A stretch of DNA of 64,000 bases from positions 5,775-69,774 of the forward strand of contig JBBAVI010000019.1 in the NCBI GenBank assembly GCA_040397785.1. The letters are read 5' to 3'. Within the stretch, counting starts at the first letter, position 1. Each line of letters begins with the position of its first letter. The position numbers were made by a program, and so were the translations under genes. Positions 10,901-18,616 of the stretch are shown here, in pieces. The notes below the pieces were generated by a model. The model was given only the letters and a program-made list of their open reading frames with translations, was not told where the DNA came from and searched no databases. This stretch comes from M3007 sp040397785 (GTDB lineage Bacteria > Bacteroidota > Bacteroidia > Chitinophagales > Saprospiraceae).

Positions 10901-12466
10901 ATTGCCAATCCGGTCGCGCAAGCCGGAACGGATGGCTTACTTACCTGCGCGGTTACTTCTTTGCAATTGAACGGTACAGGCTCGAGTCAAACAGGGGATT
11001 ATTTCTATCAATGGTCAACCAACAATGGCCAAATCCTGGTTGGAGCAAATAGTCTGACACCCACGATCGTGGCGGGTGGCACCTACCAATTGTTTGTGAA
11101 AAACAATATAAATGGCTGTACTGCAACCGATCAGGTTTTGGTAGATGTAAATACCCAGGCGCCAGTCATCGCCATCGCTTCCCCGGCTATTATTACGTGT
11201 ACCAAGCCTCAAATTACCCTGGATGGCAGTGCCTCCCAAGGTGGAAGTAACATACTCTTTAGTTGGAGTACGGTTGACGGAAATATTGTGGGCGGTGACG
11301 TCAATAATAAAGTAGTCGTGGATGCTTCCGGTACGTATTTATTCACCGTGTTAAACAATGCAAATGGTTGTTCCAGCAGTACTACAGCCGTGGTGAGTGA
11401 CAACATCATCTTGCCATTGGCGGATGCGGGTGCGCCGTTTACGCTTACGTGTTCTATTGATAAAGTTACCTTGCTGGGAACAGGTTCGGCGGGCTCCATT
11501 TATCAGTACACTTGGTCAACAACCGATGGAAAAATTGTTTCAGGTGGTAATTTGTTGAATCCGGTGGTAAATGAGGAAGGTTTATACACCCTGACCGTAT
11601 TGAATACGACCACGGGATGTAAAAAAATAGATACCGTTGCGGTATTCCGTGAAACCAATGTTCCGACCGGCTTTGAGGTGAATTTGGATCGTCCTTCGTG
11701 CAGAGACAATGATGGGGTGATTACTTTTGGAACGGTAAATGGCGGTTATGGCCCCTATTTATATTCCATCAACAATGGCCAAAATTATGTGCCGAGCCTT
11801 GATTTTGCCAATATTGCACCTGGCCAATACGACTTATGGATTCAGGATGTAAATGGTTGTGAATTCAACCAGCCTTTGAATGTGCCCAAAGCACTGGATC
11901 CTTCCATTACGCTGCCACCGAATTTTGACATCGTTTTGGGCGACTCCTTGTCGCTTCAGGCTATTTTGCCGGTTGGTTATCCCCTTAATTTAGTGGATAC
12001 CGTGATTTGGACCCCAACGGATGGGTTGCATTTTAAAGGTACGGATGTGTTTAGTTTGCTCAATCCGGGCGCCAAGCCCTTCAAGCCAACCGAATATGTG
12101 GTAACTTTGGTAAGTGTGGATGGATGCCAGGCCAGCGACCGGATATTTATTCGGGTTGACAATGAGCCGCATATCTTTATTCCGAACGTGTTTACACCAG
12201 ACGATGATGATACGAATAACAACCTGGTTTACGTTTTTGCCGATGGCGATCAGGTAGTGCGGGTAGATAAATTCCAGATTTTTGACCGCTGGGGAACTTT
12301 GGTCTTTACCGACCAGAATTTCTTGCCCAACGATCCGAGTCATGGTTGGGACGGAACCATCGGCGGTAAAGTTTCGAATCCTGCAGTGTTTGTTTATTAT
12401 GCTGAAATTTTGTTGATTGATGGTCGTAAAATCCTTTATAAAGGTGATGTGACCCTCGTTCGATAA
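4913..12466 (+). CDS. Giant T9SS type B (gliding-motility-associated C-terminal) repeat adhesin
   Basis: Start chosen at ATG 4913 because it gives a clean signal peptide (MRLTSTALFFSWGLILTMAG, cleavage near LQAQ); product 2,517 residues. Order of parts: a choice-of-anchor L domain (about 5390-6090, with FEFVFGSEEYCEYV and NDVFGFFISGPG); a Calx-beta-like segment (about 6170-6420, ending IEGDETIIITL); an Ig-like and two SprB-type repeats (to about 7370); 17 tandem Ig/PKD-like repeats of ~84 residues (about 7385-11660), each with a Cys near its start (LTC/LNC) and an NGC/NNC near its end; and a CHU_C-type tail (IFIPNVFTPDDDD ... FDRWGTLVF ... GWDGTIGG) that directs T9SS type B export. Probably a cell-surface adhesin or motility-related protein. 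A strong hairpin follows. Confidence 0.92.
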   Translation: MRLTSTALFFSWGLILTMAGPLQAQTGISNTEPLVLDGHQQRHKIAPPADHVFVTFEQMIPNQTYSIMVPEDLELGLCVPDIVALDPAVQQVSYNQQLRQLRFVANKATMQFRLDYACSWNTSNPPSHYISLVCETCVKKKLKDVMQDMATIEVASGQTAEELVKEVLIGGNCFDITNVTFEGQGGQIGSFSNGLTNVGFATGMVMATGDISVVVGPNDSDNASAGYGIATGDGDLGTLTGGTIFDRAGVEFDFSPTQTPLTFEFVFGSEEYCEYVNSQFNDVFGFFISGPGIAGTQNIATLPGGGPVTINSVNHITNTGFYNNNTPATGTLCGQNASVLASVNELQFDGYTRRMTAVANVIPCQVYHMKLKVGDVGDGIFDSGVFLKNGSFDAGGNASVDFVVNGDPDVTEVYEGCGTVQIIFDRIGGNLNIPLAVAYVITGTATNVLDYSGIPGVAVIPSGQDKLILTVNIANDLLIEGDETIIITLLNPCSCTMPQEILTIKDLPALVVTPDTVVICGPGVGIIGVTVVSGVEPYSYSWSNGGTESSISPYVSISSNYRVTVTDACGKTVVATARIIVRPPPIAQLQPPAPQLCPGQEGVIKVKFTGTGPFMLEYALNGDLQPIIENITDNPYMLIINQPGLYTIAAVYDSLGCKGPGQGALLVITSSLTMTGVATNVKCFGQTNGSINTTVVGGQGPMNYTWEGPTTIANVPDPTNLLAGTYTVTVTDFFGCQNTLTFNVAEPGAILPVVDNIVSPNCTSANGGAINISVTGGTPTYTYLWNNGFTGQDPQNIPIGTYTVTITDQSSCVRTATATVTGNFTPPIADATVTGSISCANPTLVLNGSNSSSGLGFTYNWLANPGNIQSGGTTTTPTVTQAGTYTIVVTNTGNGCTASDPVQVIADVAVPTANAGPNQTLTCVVNNITLDGSGSSQGANFTYLWTASAGGTIIGGGTTLNPIVSTVGTYTLVVTNTTNGCTRSDDVVINSNTTVPNAAIATPGLLTCQNNTLTLNGNASTPTGGVTFQWSTANGIIVSGQTSANAIISEPGTYTLRVTNNINGCTDTEQVVVSQDNSVPVALSAVSGQLNCTTKQLTISGAGSSTGANFTFQWTSSPGGVFVSGQTTLNPVVSAPANYTLLVTNTTNNCTATSSVLVGQDIQPPLATAGSPATLTCATTVLTLGDSAATIAPNLTYNWTGVGIVSGSTTPTPTINNPGTFNLVVTNATNGCTSTASVVINQNITNPTAVVAQPGQLNCTTPALLLSGTGSSTGANFAYSWSSSSGGGIGAGGTTLSPTVTAAGTYTLVVTNTSNGCTSAASAVVTSNANLPTAIAVPSGILTCAVQQITLNGAGSTTGGTITYQWGTVNGNISTGQGTLQAAVTLPGQYTLVVTNTVNNCTATFNVNVDADLVAPTVEAGPVQILDCTVPTLALNGTGSSTGANFTYQWSAQNGSVFLSATDILNPQINTPDVYTLLVTNTLNGCTASDNVSIQGDANDPVVAIATPAILNCITPQVNLNGNGSSVGANFSYIWNGTGITSGGTSLNAVANTPGDYTLVITNTTNGCSSEATVTVSQDIVKPPVDAGADKILNCFNPQIQVGGTGNPTGANFTFAWTGAGILSGVNTAAPIVNQGGAFVLVVTNTTNGCTSTDNVNINTDFAQPQANAGPGFQLTCVQNTYTMSATASVGPNFTYQWTTNTGNFVGPSNILNPTVNGSGDYYLLVTDTNNGCTQSSTAQITQAADVPVAIAANAPELTCTVTSLTLSGAGSSVGAEFTYNWVATLGGNIVNGVNTLSPSIDKPGLYTLSVINTTNNCVSNSSVTVNQNITPPSIDAGLAPTLTCANPTAQLTGTVATNGSFTYAWSAPAGANILNGSTTLTPTINAGGTYELTVTSQQNGCSSVASVVANVDQVPPTAVIQTPASLTCAVLNVTINAAGSSTGNMSYTWTTTGGNLTNQSNPLAPIADKPGTYTLLIKNNDNGCTQTVTTTVPQDIANPVAQAGTDGLLTCAVTSLQLNGTGSSQTGDYFYQWSTNNGQILVGANSLTPTIVAGGTYQLFVKNNINGCTATDQVLVDVNTQAPVIAIASPAIITCTKPQITLDGSASQGGSNILFSWSTVDGNIVGGDVNNKVVVDASGTYLFTVLNNANGCSSSTTAVVSDNIILPLADAGAPFTLTCSIDKVTLLGTGSAGSIYQYTWSTTDGKIVSGGNLLNPVVNEEGLYTLTVLNTTTGCKKIDTVAVFRETNVPTGFEVNLDRPSCRDNDGVITFGTVNGGYGPYLYSINNGQNYVPSLDFANIAPGQYDLWIQDVNGCEFNQPLNVPKALDPSITLPPNFDIVLGDSLSLQAILPVGYPLNLVDTVIWTPTDGLHFKGTDVFSLLNPGAKPFKPTEYVVTLVSVDGCQASDRIFIRVDNEPHIFIPNVFTPDDDDTNNNLVYVFADGDQVVRVDKFQIFDRWGTLVFTDQNFLPNDPSHGWDGTIGGKVSNPAVFVYYAEILLIDGRKILYKGDVTLVR

Positions 12467-12490
12467 ACGTTTAATATTTTATTACCTGGG

Positions 12491-12545
12491 CCGGCCCTGC
12501 AGCAACATTCGAAAATCGCGCGTGTTGCTGTGGGGCCGGACTGTT
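12491..12545 (+). terminator. Hairpin terminator after the adhesin gene
   Basis: Arms 12491-12507 and 12523-12539 pair over 17 bp with two mismatches around a 15-nt loop, 24 bp after the stop codon. Only a short T-run (TGTTTT) follows. The remaining bases up to 12687 hold no supportable gene. Confidence 0.7.
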
Positions 12546-12687
12546 TTAAGGTCGTTGTTACATTTGCCCTGTTGGGTTTAGTAACTAAGGTAGTATTGGG
12601 AATTTGGAGAGTGACCGAATTGCAGCGGTTAAAGCGGAAGTGTTGGGTGGATTTGGGTTTGAGCGGGTTTTGGCGGCTGAGCAGGAT

Positions 12688-13269
12688 CTATTGCTTCGAT
12701 GAGATGCTTGCTGCAACTTTTTCCTTTAGCACGGGCAACAATTCCTGTTCAAACCAGGGGTTTTTCCGAATCCAGATCTGGTTGCGGGGAGAAGGGTGGG
12801 GGAGTGGCAGGTATTTCGGGAAATAGGTATGCCAATTGCGCACCGTTTCCGTAAGATTTTCGCACATTTTATTACCTAAATAGCGATTTTGAGCGTATTG
12901 TCCGATCAAAATCGTCAACTCAATGTTGGGCATTTGATCCAGCAACAATTGGTGCCAGGTGGGTGCACATTCTGGTCTGGGTGGCAAATCCCCTGATTTT
13001 CCAGCGCCTGGGTAACAAAATCCCATGGGCATGAGGGCAATCAAATCCGCATCGTAAAACTGTGTTTTGTCCAGTCCCAACCATTGGCGCAAGTTGTTGC
13101 CACTGGCATCGTCCCAGGGCACGCCGGAAGCATGTACTTTTGAGCCCGGTGCCTGGCCAATCAGGAGCAACCTACTTTTTTCAGCAGCCTGGATAATTGG
13201 GCGCGGGCCCAAGGGCAGGGCGCTTTGGCAAATGGTACAGGCTCGGATTTCGGATAGGAGTTGGTTCAT
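12688..13269 (-). CDS. Uracil-DNA glycosylase family protein
   Basis: A 193-residue cytosolic DNA repair enzyme that removes uracil from DNA. The N-terminus has a CTIC cysteine pair near residues 11-14. GQAPGSKVHASGVPWDDASG near residues 38-57 is the catalytic water-activating and uracil-binding loop. The C-terminal HPSPRN is the minor-groove intercalation motif. The family (COG1573-like) is common in Bacteroidota as a monocistronic gene. Both neighbours lie on the other strand or are unrelated, so no operon is suggested. Confidence 0.88.
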   Translation of the reverse strand: MNQLLSEIRACTICQSALPLGPRPIIQAAEKSRLLLIGQAPGSKVHASGVPWDDASGNNLRQWLGLDKTQFYDADLIALMPMGFCYPGAGKSGDLPPRPECAPTWHQLLLDQMPNIELTILIGQYAQNRYLGNKMCENLTETVRNWHTYFPKYLPLPHPSPRNQIWIRKNPWFEQELLPVLKEKVAASISSKQ

Positions 13270-13373
13270 GTTGCAAATTTGGGTATAAAAGAGGGGATTG
13301 CTCTATATATTATTCAATATTGAATCTCACGTTCAGTAAATTTTCAGAAGCGCTTGACTTACTTTTGCTAAAT

Positions 13374-13544
13374 ATGGAAAATAATATTTACAATCCCGAG
13401 GAATATAAAATGCTGTGGCTGTATACCGCTAAATTTGAAAACGCAAAAAATGCGATGCCGATTTTTGCAAAGTCGGGATTAGACACTACATTTAATGCTT
13501 ATTTTTATGGTTGTGCGACAGGGTTTTATGGACAAAAAAACTGA
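13374..13544 (+). CDS. Small hypothetical protein (56 aa)
   Basis: A short ORF from ATG 13374 (MENNIYNPEEYKML...). It has a sensible amino-acid composition (aromatic and asparagine-rich) but no family I recognise. It sits in a 307-bp gap between two minus-strand genes. There is no clear ribosome-binding site, and the gene may not be real. The rest of the gap holds nothing recognisable. Confidence 0.25.
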   Translation: MENNIYNPEEYKMLWLYTAKFENAKNAMPIFAKSGLDTTFNAYFYGCATGFYGQKN

Positions 13545-13576
13545 ACGTATTGTGATTTATTAAAAAGGAGCCCAAA

Positions 13577-14089
13577 CTATTGTACTTCAAACGAGCATAT
13601 AGTATTCACCGTCCGTTGTACATAAATAGCCACCACGGTACTACCATTTGCTTCTACAATGCTTGGCGTAATGTAAAAAGGGAATGTTTCGGTAATTTCT
13701 TCCTCCGTTTGCACATAGATTTCCCCCGGAAGATCGCTGGAAGTTACTTCTTCTGCGTTGCTTAGGACACCAGTAATGGTATGTAATTCCACATCATCGC
13801 CGACGTTCATGGGCTCGTCTAAGAGCGATGCATCATCAAGCATTAAATCAACCAGTTCGTTTACCAGCACACTGGTGTACCCAAAATGCACATATCGATC
13901 GATAGAACCTTCCAGGATGTTGATATCGACAGCGTGGTTTTCTTCCAAATTAACCGAAAAATATTCAGAAAAGTCCCTTTCCGGGAAATCGAAGTACAGG
14001 CCTACCATGGGGTAACCAGCGTCTTCTACCTGGGTGAGTAATCCGGTTTCAAAAAGCATTTCGTTGTTGGCGTCGAAGTTGTTTTCCAT
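13577..14089 (-). CDS. Acidic hypothetical protein (170 aa)
   Basis: No signal peptide, no membrane helix and no recognised domain. The protein is strongly acidic (many Asp and Glu, for example NVGDDVELH and QTEEEITETF) with alternating strand-like segments, so a soluble beta-rich cytosolic fold is likely. ATG 14089 is the first start and is followed by MENNFDANNEML. It stands alone between unrelated genes at the left edge of an accessory stretch. Confidence 0.6.
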   Translation of the reverse strand: MENNFDANNEMLFETGLLTQVEDAGYPMVGLYFDFPERDFSEYFSVNLEENHAVDINILEGSIDRYVHFGYTSVLVNELVDLMLDDASLLDEPMNVGDDVELHTITGVLSNAEEVTSSDLPGEIYVQTEEEITETFPFYITPSIVEANGSTVVAIYVQRTVNTICSFEVQ

Positions 14090-14383
14090 AAATGATCTTT
14101 TTTGGGGCTTTGTACAAATAGTATACCATACTTGACCGGGCTGATTTTGTTGATAAATTGATTGATGCTACAGGCTATAAAATGAATATAAATCCAGCTT
14201 ATATTTGTATCCCTGCACGCTCAATTAGGCCTCGCTTAGTCGCCATGCTCAAAATGATAATATGAAACTAATCTTAATGTGGATGAATCCGTTGCTTGTA
14301 AGGTTTACTTACAGGTTCAAATGGAAAGAAAACGAAAAGTGCCTGGCCGGAAAGCACATTCCTAACGAAAACAACAATACCCT

Positions 14384-15415
14384 ATGCATAACTCATTGAA
14401 TATGAACCCAACTGAGTATACCGAAATTTTGCAACAAGCCGTCGCCGAAATCCGGGTAGCACGAAATCTTGTTGCAAAGCAACTGACCAGTGCCGCTAAT
14501 TCGGTCTATTGGAGTTTGGGGAAATTGCTCTTTGAAAAACAGTTGGAAGAAGGCTATGGCAGCGGAGTGGTCAAACAACTTTCTGTAGATTTGAAAAATG
14601 AATTCCCTGATATGGGGCTTTCATCTCGCAATTTATGGCACATGAAACGCTTCTATGAGCGTTATTATCAATCAGATACAAAACTGCAACGCAGCGTTGC
14701 AGTTTTGCCTTGGCGACATAATTTGTTGATCTTAGAAAAAACCCAAGATGATATCGAGGCGCTTTTTTATGCCCAAGAAGTCCTTTCAAAAGGCTGGTCG
14801 AGAGATTTGTTGCTCAATGCCATAAAAATGGATACCTATGGACAGGTGCAAAGCCAAATCGCTACAAACAATTTCAGCGAAACGCTTCCTGCACCCAACG
14901 CCGACTATGCCAAGGAAGTATTTAAAAGTACCTACAATCTGGGCTTTTTGGGCATTACCGAACCCGTAAAAGAGTTGGAACTCGAAAAACGGCTCATTGC
15001 AAAAATCAGAAACTTTATTTTAGAGTTGGGCAAAGGGTTTAGTTTTATTGGCAACCAATATTGTTTGGAGTACAACAGCAAAACGTATTTTGTAGACCTG
15101 CTTTTCTTTCACAGAGGTTTGCGCTGTTTGGTAGCGATTGAATTGAAAATTGGAAGTTTTAAAGCCGAATATGTAGGCAAAATGAATTTGTATCTTTCCT
15201 TGCTCGATAAATTGGAAAAGGGCGAAAACGAAAACCAATCCATTGGAATAATACTTTGTGCTGACAGAGACCACTTAGACGTGGAAATAGCCCTGCAAGA
15301 CATCAATAAGCCCATTGGTGTAGCGGAATACCAACTTTTGCTGCCTAAGGAAGCGTTGCAAGCCTTGCTGGTAAGTGAAATAAATGCGAGCGAATCGGAA
15401 AACGATGAAGAATAA
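14384..15415 (+). CDS. DUF1016/YhcG family PD-(D/E)XK nuclease-like protein
   Basis: A 343-residue protein with the two halves of the YhcG (RpnC-associated, DUF1016) family. Residues ~7-180 form the helical N-terminal DUF1016_N domain (SVYWSLGKLLFEKQ, LSVDLKNEFPDMGLSSRNLWHMKRFYERY). Residues ~200-330 form a PD-(D/E)XK nuclease fold: the Asp in YFVDLLFFHR and the Glu-x-Lys in VAIELKIG are the expected catalytic residues. ATG 14402 (MNPTEYTE) is an alternative start that matches family N-termini better. Family members occur in mobile and defence-rich regions, and substrate and partner are unknown. The 294 bp before it hold only a doubtful 45-codon ORF and a TATATTTG at 14200-14207. Confidence 0.85.
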   Translation: MHNSLNMNPTEYTEILQQAVAEIRVARNLVAKQLTSAANSVYWSLGKLLFEKQLEEGYGSGVVKQLSVDLKNEFPDMGLSSRNLWHMKRFYERYYQSDTKLQRSVAVLPWRHNLLILEKTQDDIEALFYAQEVLSKGWSRDLLLNAIKMDTYGQVQSQIATNNFSETLPAPNADYAKEVFKSTYNLGFLGITEPVKELELEKRLIAKIRNFILELGKGFSFIGNQYCLEYNSKTYFVDLLFFHRGLRCLVAIELKIGSFKAEYVGKMNLYLSLLDKLEKGENENQSIGIILCADRDHLDVEIALQDINKPIGVAEYQLLLPKEALQALLVSEINASESENDEE

Positions 15416-15461
15416 ACGATGAACCAAATGTAAATCCGGCTTTCAACAACAGATAATCATT

Positions 15462-16028
15462 ATGACCTCAAAAGAAGAAATAACCGCATTGTTTGTGGAC
15501 TTAGGACAAGTAATCATTGAACAAGATACCATCACTTTTTTGAACTATCCATTCGAACCGTCTGTCGCATTTAAGCATGCAACAATTACGGCAGCAGAGA
15601 TTGACAACATAGACCCTACAAGCTATCCACCAACAGTTAAAATTGGCAACGAACTACTTTTTGTGCGCGCTACACAACAGGACGCCTTGAAAAAGTTCGC
15701 AGCCGACAACAACCTTACAACGGTAGATCGACCCGATCTTTGGAGTTGGATACTTGAACCGTTTTTAGATACCGAATTTACGGACGAAACCGACAAACGG
15801 TTAAAAATATTATTGGCGGAATACGGACTGACGGAGGAATTCGTTTTTTCATTGCGACAAGCACTCGGAACACAAATGATAAAATACAACTTTGACACGA
15901 TGCTTTGGGACTGGACGCACCTGGTTGCTTTTGATGTATTAAGCGCTATGAGCACGAAGTATAACAAAGCAGAATATCAAGATTTTTATAAAGATGTAAT
16001 GCGTATAGCGTTGTTAAACAAATTGTAA
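15462..16028 (+). CDS. Hypothetical protein (188 aa)
   Basis: A soluble, helix-rich protein without signal peptide. It opens MTSKEEITALFVDLGQV and contains a basic/acidic mixture typical of an intracellular protein. I recognise no family. It lies 46 bp after the DUF1016 gene and 18 bp before a lipoprotein gene on the same strand, so the three may be co-transcribed. Confidence 0.6.
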   Translation: MTSKEEITALFVDLGQVIIEQDTITFLNYPFEPSVAFKHATITAAEIDNIDPTSYPPTVKIGNELLFVRATQQDALKKFAADNNLTTVDRPDLWSWILEPFLDTEFTDETDKRLKILLAEYGLTEEFVFSLRQALGTQMIKYNFDTMLWDWTHLVAFDVLSAMSTKYNKAEYQDFYKDVMRIALLNKL

Positions 16029-16046
16029 AAAGCTAAAGATTACACC

Positions 16047-16766
16047 ATGAAACAAACACACTGCATCCTTTTATCAATCCTGCTTTTCACCGCTTGTTCG
16101 GCCCCGAGATACACGGGTGCCCCAAATCAGCAAGCAGAAAGGTTTTCCGACAATGGTGAACCCATCACGCAATCACTCTTCAGCGACAAAAACGCGACCA
16201 TCTCTGAGGAAAATATTCAAAAAATTCTGGACGGGAATTTCAATCTACCCCAACAATTAAGGGTAGCCGTGGTGTCCGTTGACAATGCATCACTCAACAG
16301 ACGATATTATTGGAATTATTGGAACGATGAGCAATATTTAAAAACACAACAGTCTTATTTAGACCTGTTTGCAGAAAAGTTAAAGCAGTCGAAAAGGGTA
16401 GTGTCTGTTGCAACCATCCCGGATTTGTTGCTGGCAAAGCCGCAAACATTCACCAATATTCGTGAAGCGGCGGTACGACTCCAGGCAGATGTTGTCCTGG
16501 TTTATTCCATAACCACCGACATCTATTCGAAATACAAACTATTTACAAAGCCGGATATTAAAGCATTTGCAACCACACAACTCCTGATGCTAGATGTTAG
16601 AACGGGCCTAGTTCCATTTTCGACCATTGTAACCAAAGACCAACTGTCCAGGAAACAAGAAAACGAACTGGACAATAATGAAGCAACCAACAGAATTCAA
16701 AAGGAAGCGGTTTTAATGACCATTGAGGAGATTGGGAAACAGTTAATGGCCTTTTTGAATATGTAA
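16047..16766 (+). CDS. Putative lipoprotein (239 aa)
   Basis: The N-terminus (MKQTHCILLSILLFTACSAP) is a lipoprotein signal with the lipobox FTAC, so the mature protein should start at Cys17 and sit in the inner or outer membrane facing the periplasm. The body alternates strands and helices (LRVAVVSVDN, ADVVLVYSITTDIYS, TTQLLMLDVRTG), resembling nucleotide-free alpha/beta periplasmic domains. No family was recognised. Confidence 0.65.
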   Translation: MKQTHCILLSILLFTACSAPRYTGAPNQQAERFSDNGEPITQSLFSDKNATISEENIQKILDGNFNLPQQLRVAVVSVDNASLNRRYYWNYWNDEQYLKTQQSYLDLFAEKLKQSKRVVSVATIPDLLLAKPQTFTNIREAAVRLQADVVLVYSITTDIYSKYKLFTKPDIKAFATTQLLMLDVRTGLVPFSTIVTKDQLSRKQENELDNNEATNRIQKEAVLMTIEEIGKQLMAFLNM

Positions 16767-16856
16767 CCTCATACATAAAAAAATATTTGAATCCAAATTT
16801 TGGGATTTAAACAGAGCAAGATACCTTCGCAACAAACCTGTCAAAATAAAACATTC

Positions 16857-17843
16857 ATGCACACAGGACCTCATTATAAGTTCCTAGAGTTTTTAGTTTG
16901 GACTAGACGTGATATTTACGTCTTGATTTTAATAGCCACTATTCCAACTGTTTTATTTCAAGTATTTAATTTCAAATGGATCGCTATTCCTTGGGTGCCC
17001 GTGGCATTGGTAGGTACAGCAGCCGCTTTTATAGTAGGTTTTAAAAATACGCAATCCTATAACCGACTTTGGGAGGCGCGACAAATTTGGGGTTCCATCG
17101 TAAACACAAGTCGCATCTGGGGTATCATGAGCAAAGATTTTGTAAAAACAGATCAAGCAGAGATTCAACAACTTATTTATAGACATTGTGCCTGGCTTAC
17201 TGCCTTGCGTTTTCAATTGAGAAAACCACAATCCTGGGAAAATACCAACAAGCCGCATTTTAAAGAATATCGCAATTATTTCAAGATCCCCGAATGGGAA
17301 GGGAATTTAGAAGAAGAACTTAAAATATACCTTCCAGAAGACGAACGCATGTATGTGTTAAGTAAAAAAAATAGAGCGACACATCTGATTTCGTTACAAT
17401 CCAAACATATAAAATCATTAAGAGCGGAAGGAAAAATTGACCACTACGAATATGTAGAAATGGAAAGGCGATTGGCTGATTTATACGAGCATCAAGGCCG
17501 GTGTGAACGTATCAAAAACTTCCCATATCCCAGACAATTTGCCAGTATTAATCTGTTTTTTGTATGGTTATTGGTATTGATGATGCCTTTTGGTATGCTC
17601 AATGAATTTCAAAAACTAGGAGACGTTTTTGCCTGGTTTACCATTCCTTTTTCAGTGATCGTTTCCTGGGTTTTTACTTCCATGGAAAAAATAGGAGAGG
17701 CTACTGAAAATCCATTTGAAGGTGGTGCAAATGATATTCCGATGGCTGCCCTCAGCCGAACCATTGAAATTGACCTGCGGGATATGCTGGATGAAAGCAA
17801 TCTGCCAGCGCCGCTTACCCCTGTAAACGACATCTTAATGTAA
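16857..17843 (+). CDS. Bestrophin-family anion channel
   Basis: Start placed at ATG 16857 (MHTGPHYKF). The frame is open upstream only through a TTG. 328 residues. The N-terminal half carries the bestrophin/UPF0187 pattern: RRDIYVLILIATIPTVLF (helix 1), PWVPVALVGTAAAFIVGFKN (helix 2), then SYNRLWEARQIWG, the Asn-x-x-x-x-Trp-Glu-Ala-Arg block typical of the family. Two further hydrophobic helices lie near residues 220-290 (FVWLLVLMMPFGML, FTIPFSVIVSWVF). Bacterial homologues are pentameric ion channels and some eukaryotic bestrophins pass bicarbonate. The LCIB-like carbonic anhydrase starts 29 bp downstream on the same strand, which makes bicarbonate the likely cargo here (inference). Confidence 0.88.
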   Translation: MHTGPHYKFLEFLVWTRRDIYVLILIATIPTVLFQVFNFKWIAIPWVPVALVGTAAAFIVGFKNTQSYNRLWEARQIWGSIVNTSRIWGIMSKDFVKTDQAEIQQLIYRHCAWLTALRFQLRKPQSWENTNKPHFKEYRNYFKIPEWEGNLEEELKIYLPEDERMYVLSKKNRATHLISLQSKHIKSLRAEGKIDHYEYVEMERRLADLYEHQGRCERIKNFPYPRQFASINLFFVWLLVLMMPFGMLNEFQKLGDVFAWFTIPFSVIVSWVFTSMEKIGEATENPFEGGANDIPMAALSRTIEIDLRDMLDESNLPAPLTPVNDILM

Positions 17844-17872
17844 ATTCAAATAAATTCAAAAAATTTTAAAAA

Positions 17873-18616
17873 ATGAAAAAAAGAGAAAAATTGGATATTA
17901 TCCACAAATGGTATCCCAAAGCGATCACCACCATTGACGGTGTAAACAAAATCATCGATTTTGTAGAATTTGAATTGGACTTGGAGCCCAAACAAGTAAT
18001 GCTTGCTGACAGTATTTGTAGCGATGATGTGAATAGCATTCAATATCCTGTACGAACCCAGGAATTTTTGGGGCCTTTTAAAATGGGTGGCTTAGACGGT
18101 TTTCCATTTACCGGTTTAACCGGGATGGGTGCATTTGCAAGCCATGTCCCAGACGATGGCGCCGTGTTTATTTATTATGGCCCACATATCGGCGTAACCA
18201 AAGACGGAATAATTGGCGAAATTCAACGTTTCGGGCAGACTAAAAATAGTAGTTGTTGCGGCGCTGCAAAAGGGGCGTTAGGAAAACTTATAAACAATCA
18301 AATTATAGCAGGCAACATTACCGAGATAGACTACCAAATGAATACGATTGAGCAAATCCTTTACCATGAAAAAGAAAGGGTGTTAAATGCTCAAACTCCT
18401 TTGTTTGAAGCTACGGAAGTAATTTATGAAGCCATTGACAAACGCATCAATGAATTAGTAGACAAGACAAAATATAATTGTAAATACGTAATTCTTGCTG
18501 GTGCAGTACTGATAAATAGCGATACCGATATGGGTTCTTTTACCCAAATCCGACGTTTTGATGTAATAGACTTAGCAACCAATACAAGAAAAAATAATAT
18601 TGAACTATTTGATTAG
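17873..18616 (+). CDS. LCIB/LCIC-like (theta-type) carbonic anhydrase
   Basis: 247 residues matching the conserved core of the limiting-CO2-inducible LCIB/C family. DSICSDDVN gives Cys49 and Asp51/52. The Gly-rich block FLGPFKMGGLDGFPFTGLTG is at ~66-84. HVPDDG has His91, YYGPHIG has His105, and SSCCGAAKGAL has Cys128/129. A Cys-His-Cys zinc site with an Asp beside the first Cys is the beta-CA-like active site known for this family. Expected reaction: CO2 + H2O to HCO3- in the cytoplasm (no signal peptide). The gene lies 29 bp behind the bestrophin gene and probably shares its transcript. It is best known from algae, diatoms and some bacteria. Enzymatic activity is inferred. Confidence 0.8.
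   Translation: MKKREKLDIIHKWYPKAITTIDGVNKIIDFVEFELDLEPKQVMLADSICSDDVNSIQYPVRTQEFLGPFKMGGLDGFPFTGLTGMGAFASHVPDDGAVFIYYGPHIGVTKDGIIGEIQRFGQTKNSSCCGAAKGALGKLINNQIIAGNITEIDYQMNTIEQILYHEKERVLNAQTPLFEATEVIYEAIDKRINELVDKTKYNCKYVILAGAVLINSDTDMGSFTQIRRFDVIDLATNTRKNNIELFD

Noticed and set aside
14262..14399. 45-codon ORF starting MKLILMWMNP upstream of the DUF1016 gene
   Set aside because: Too short, no recognised similarity, and it overlaps the downstream start.
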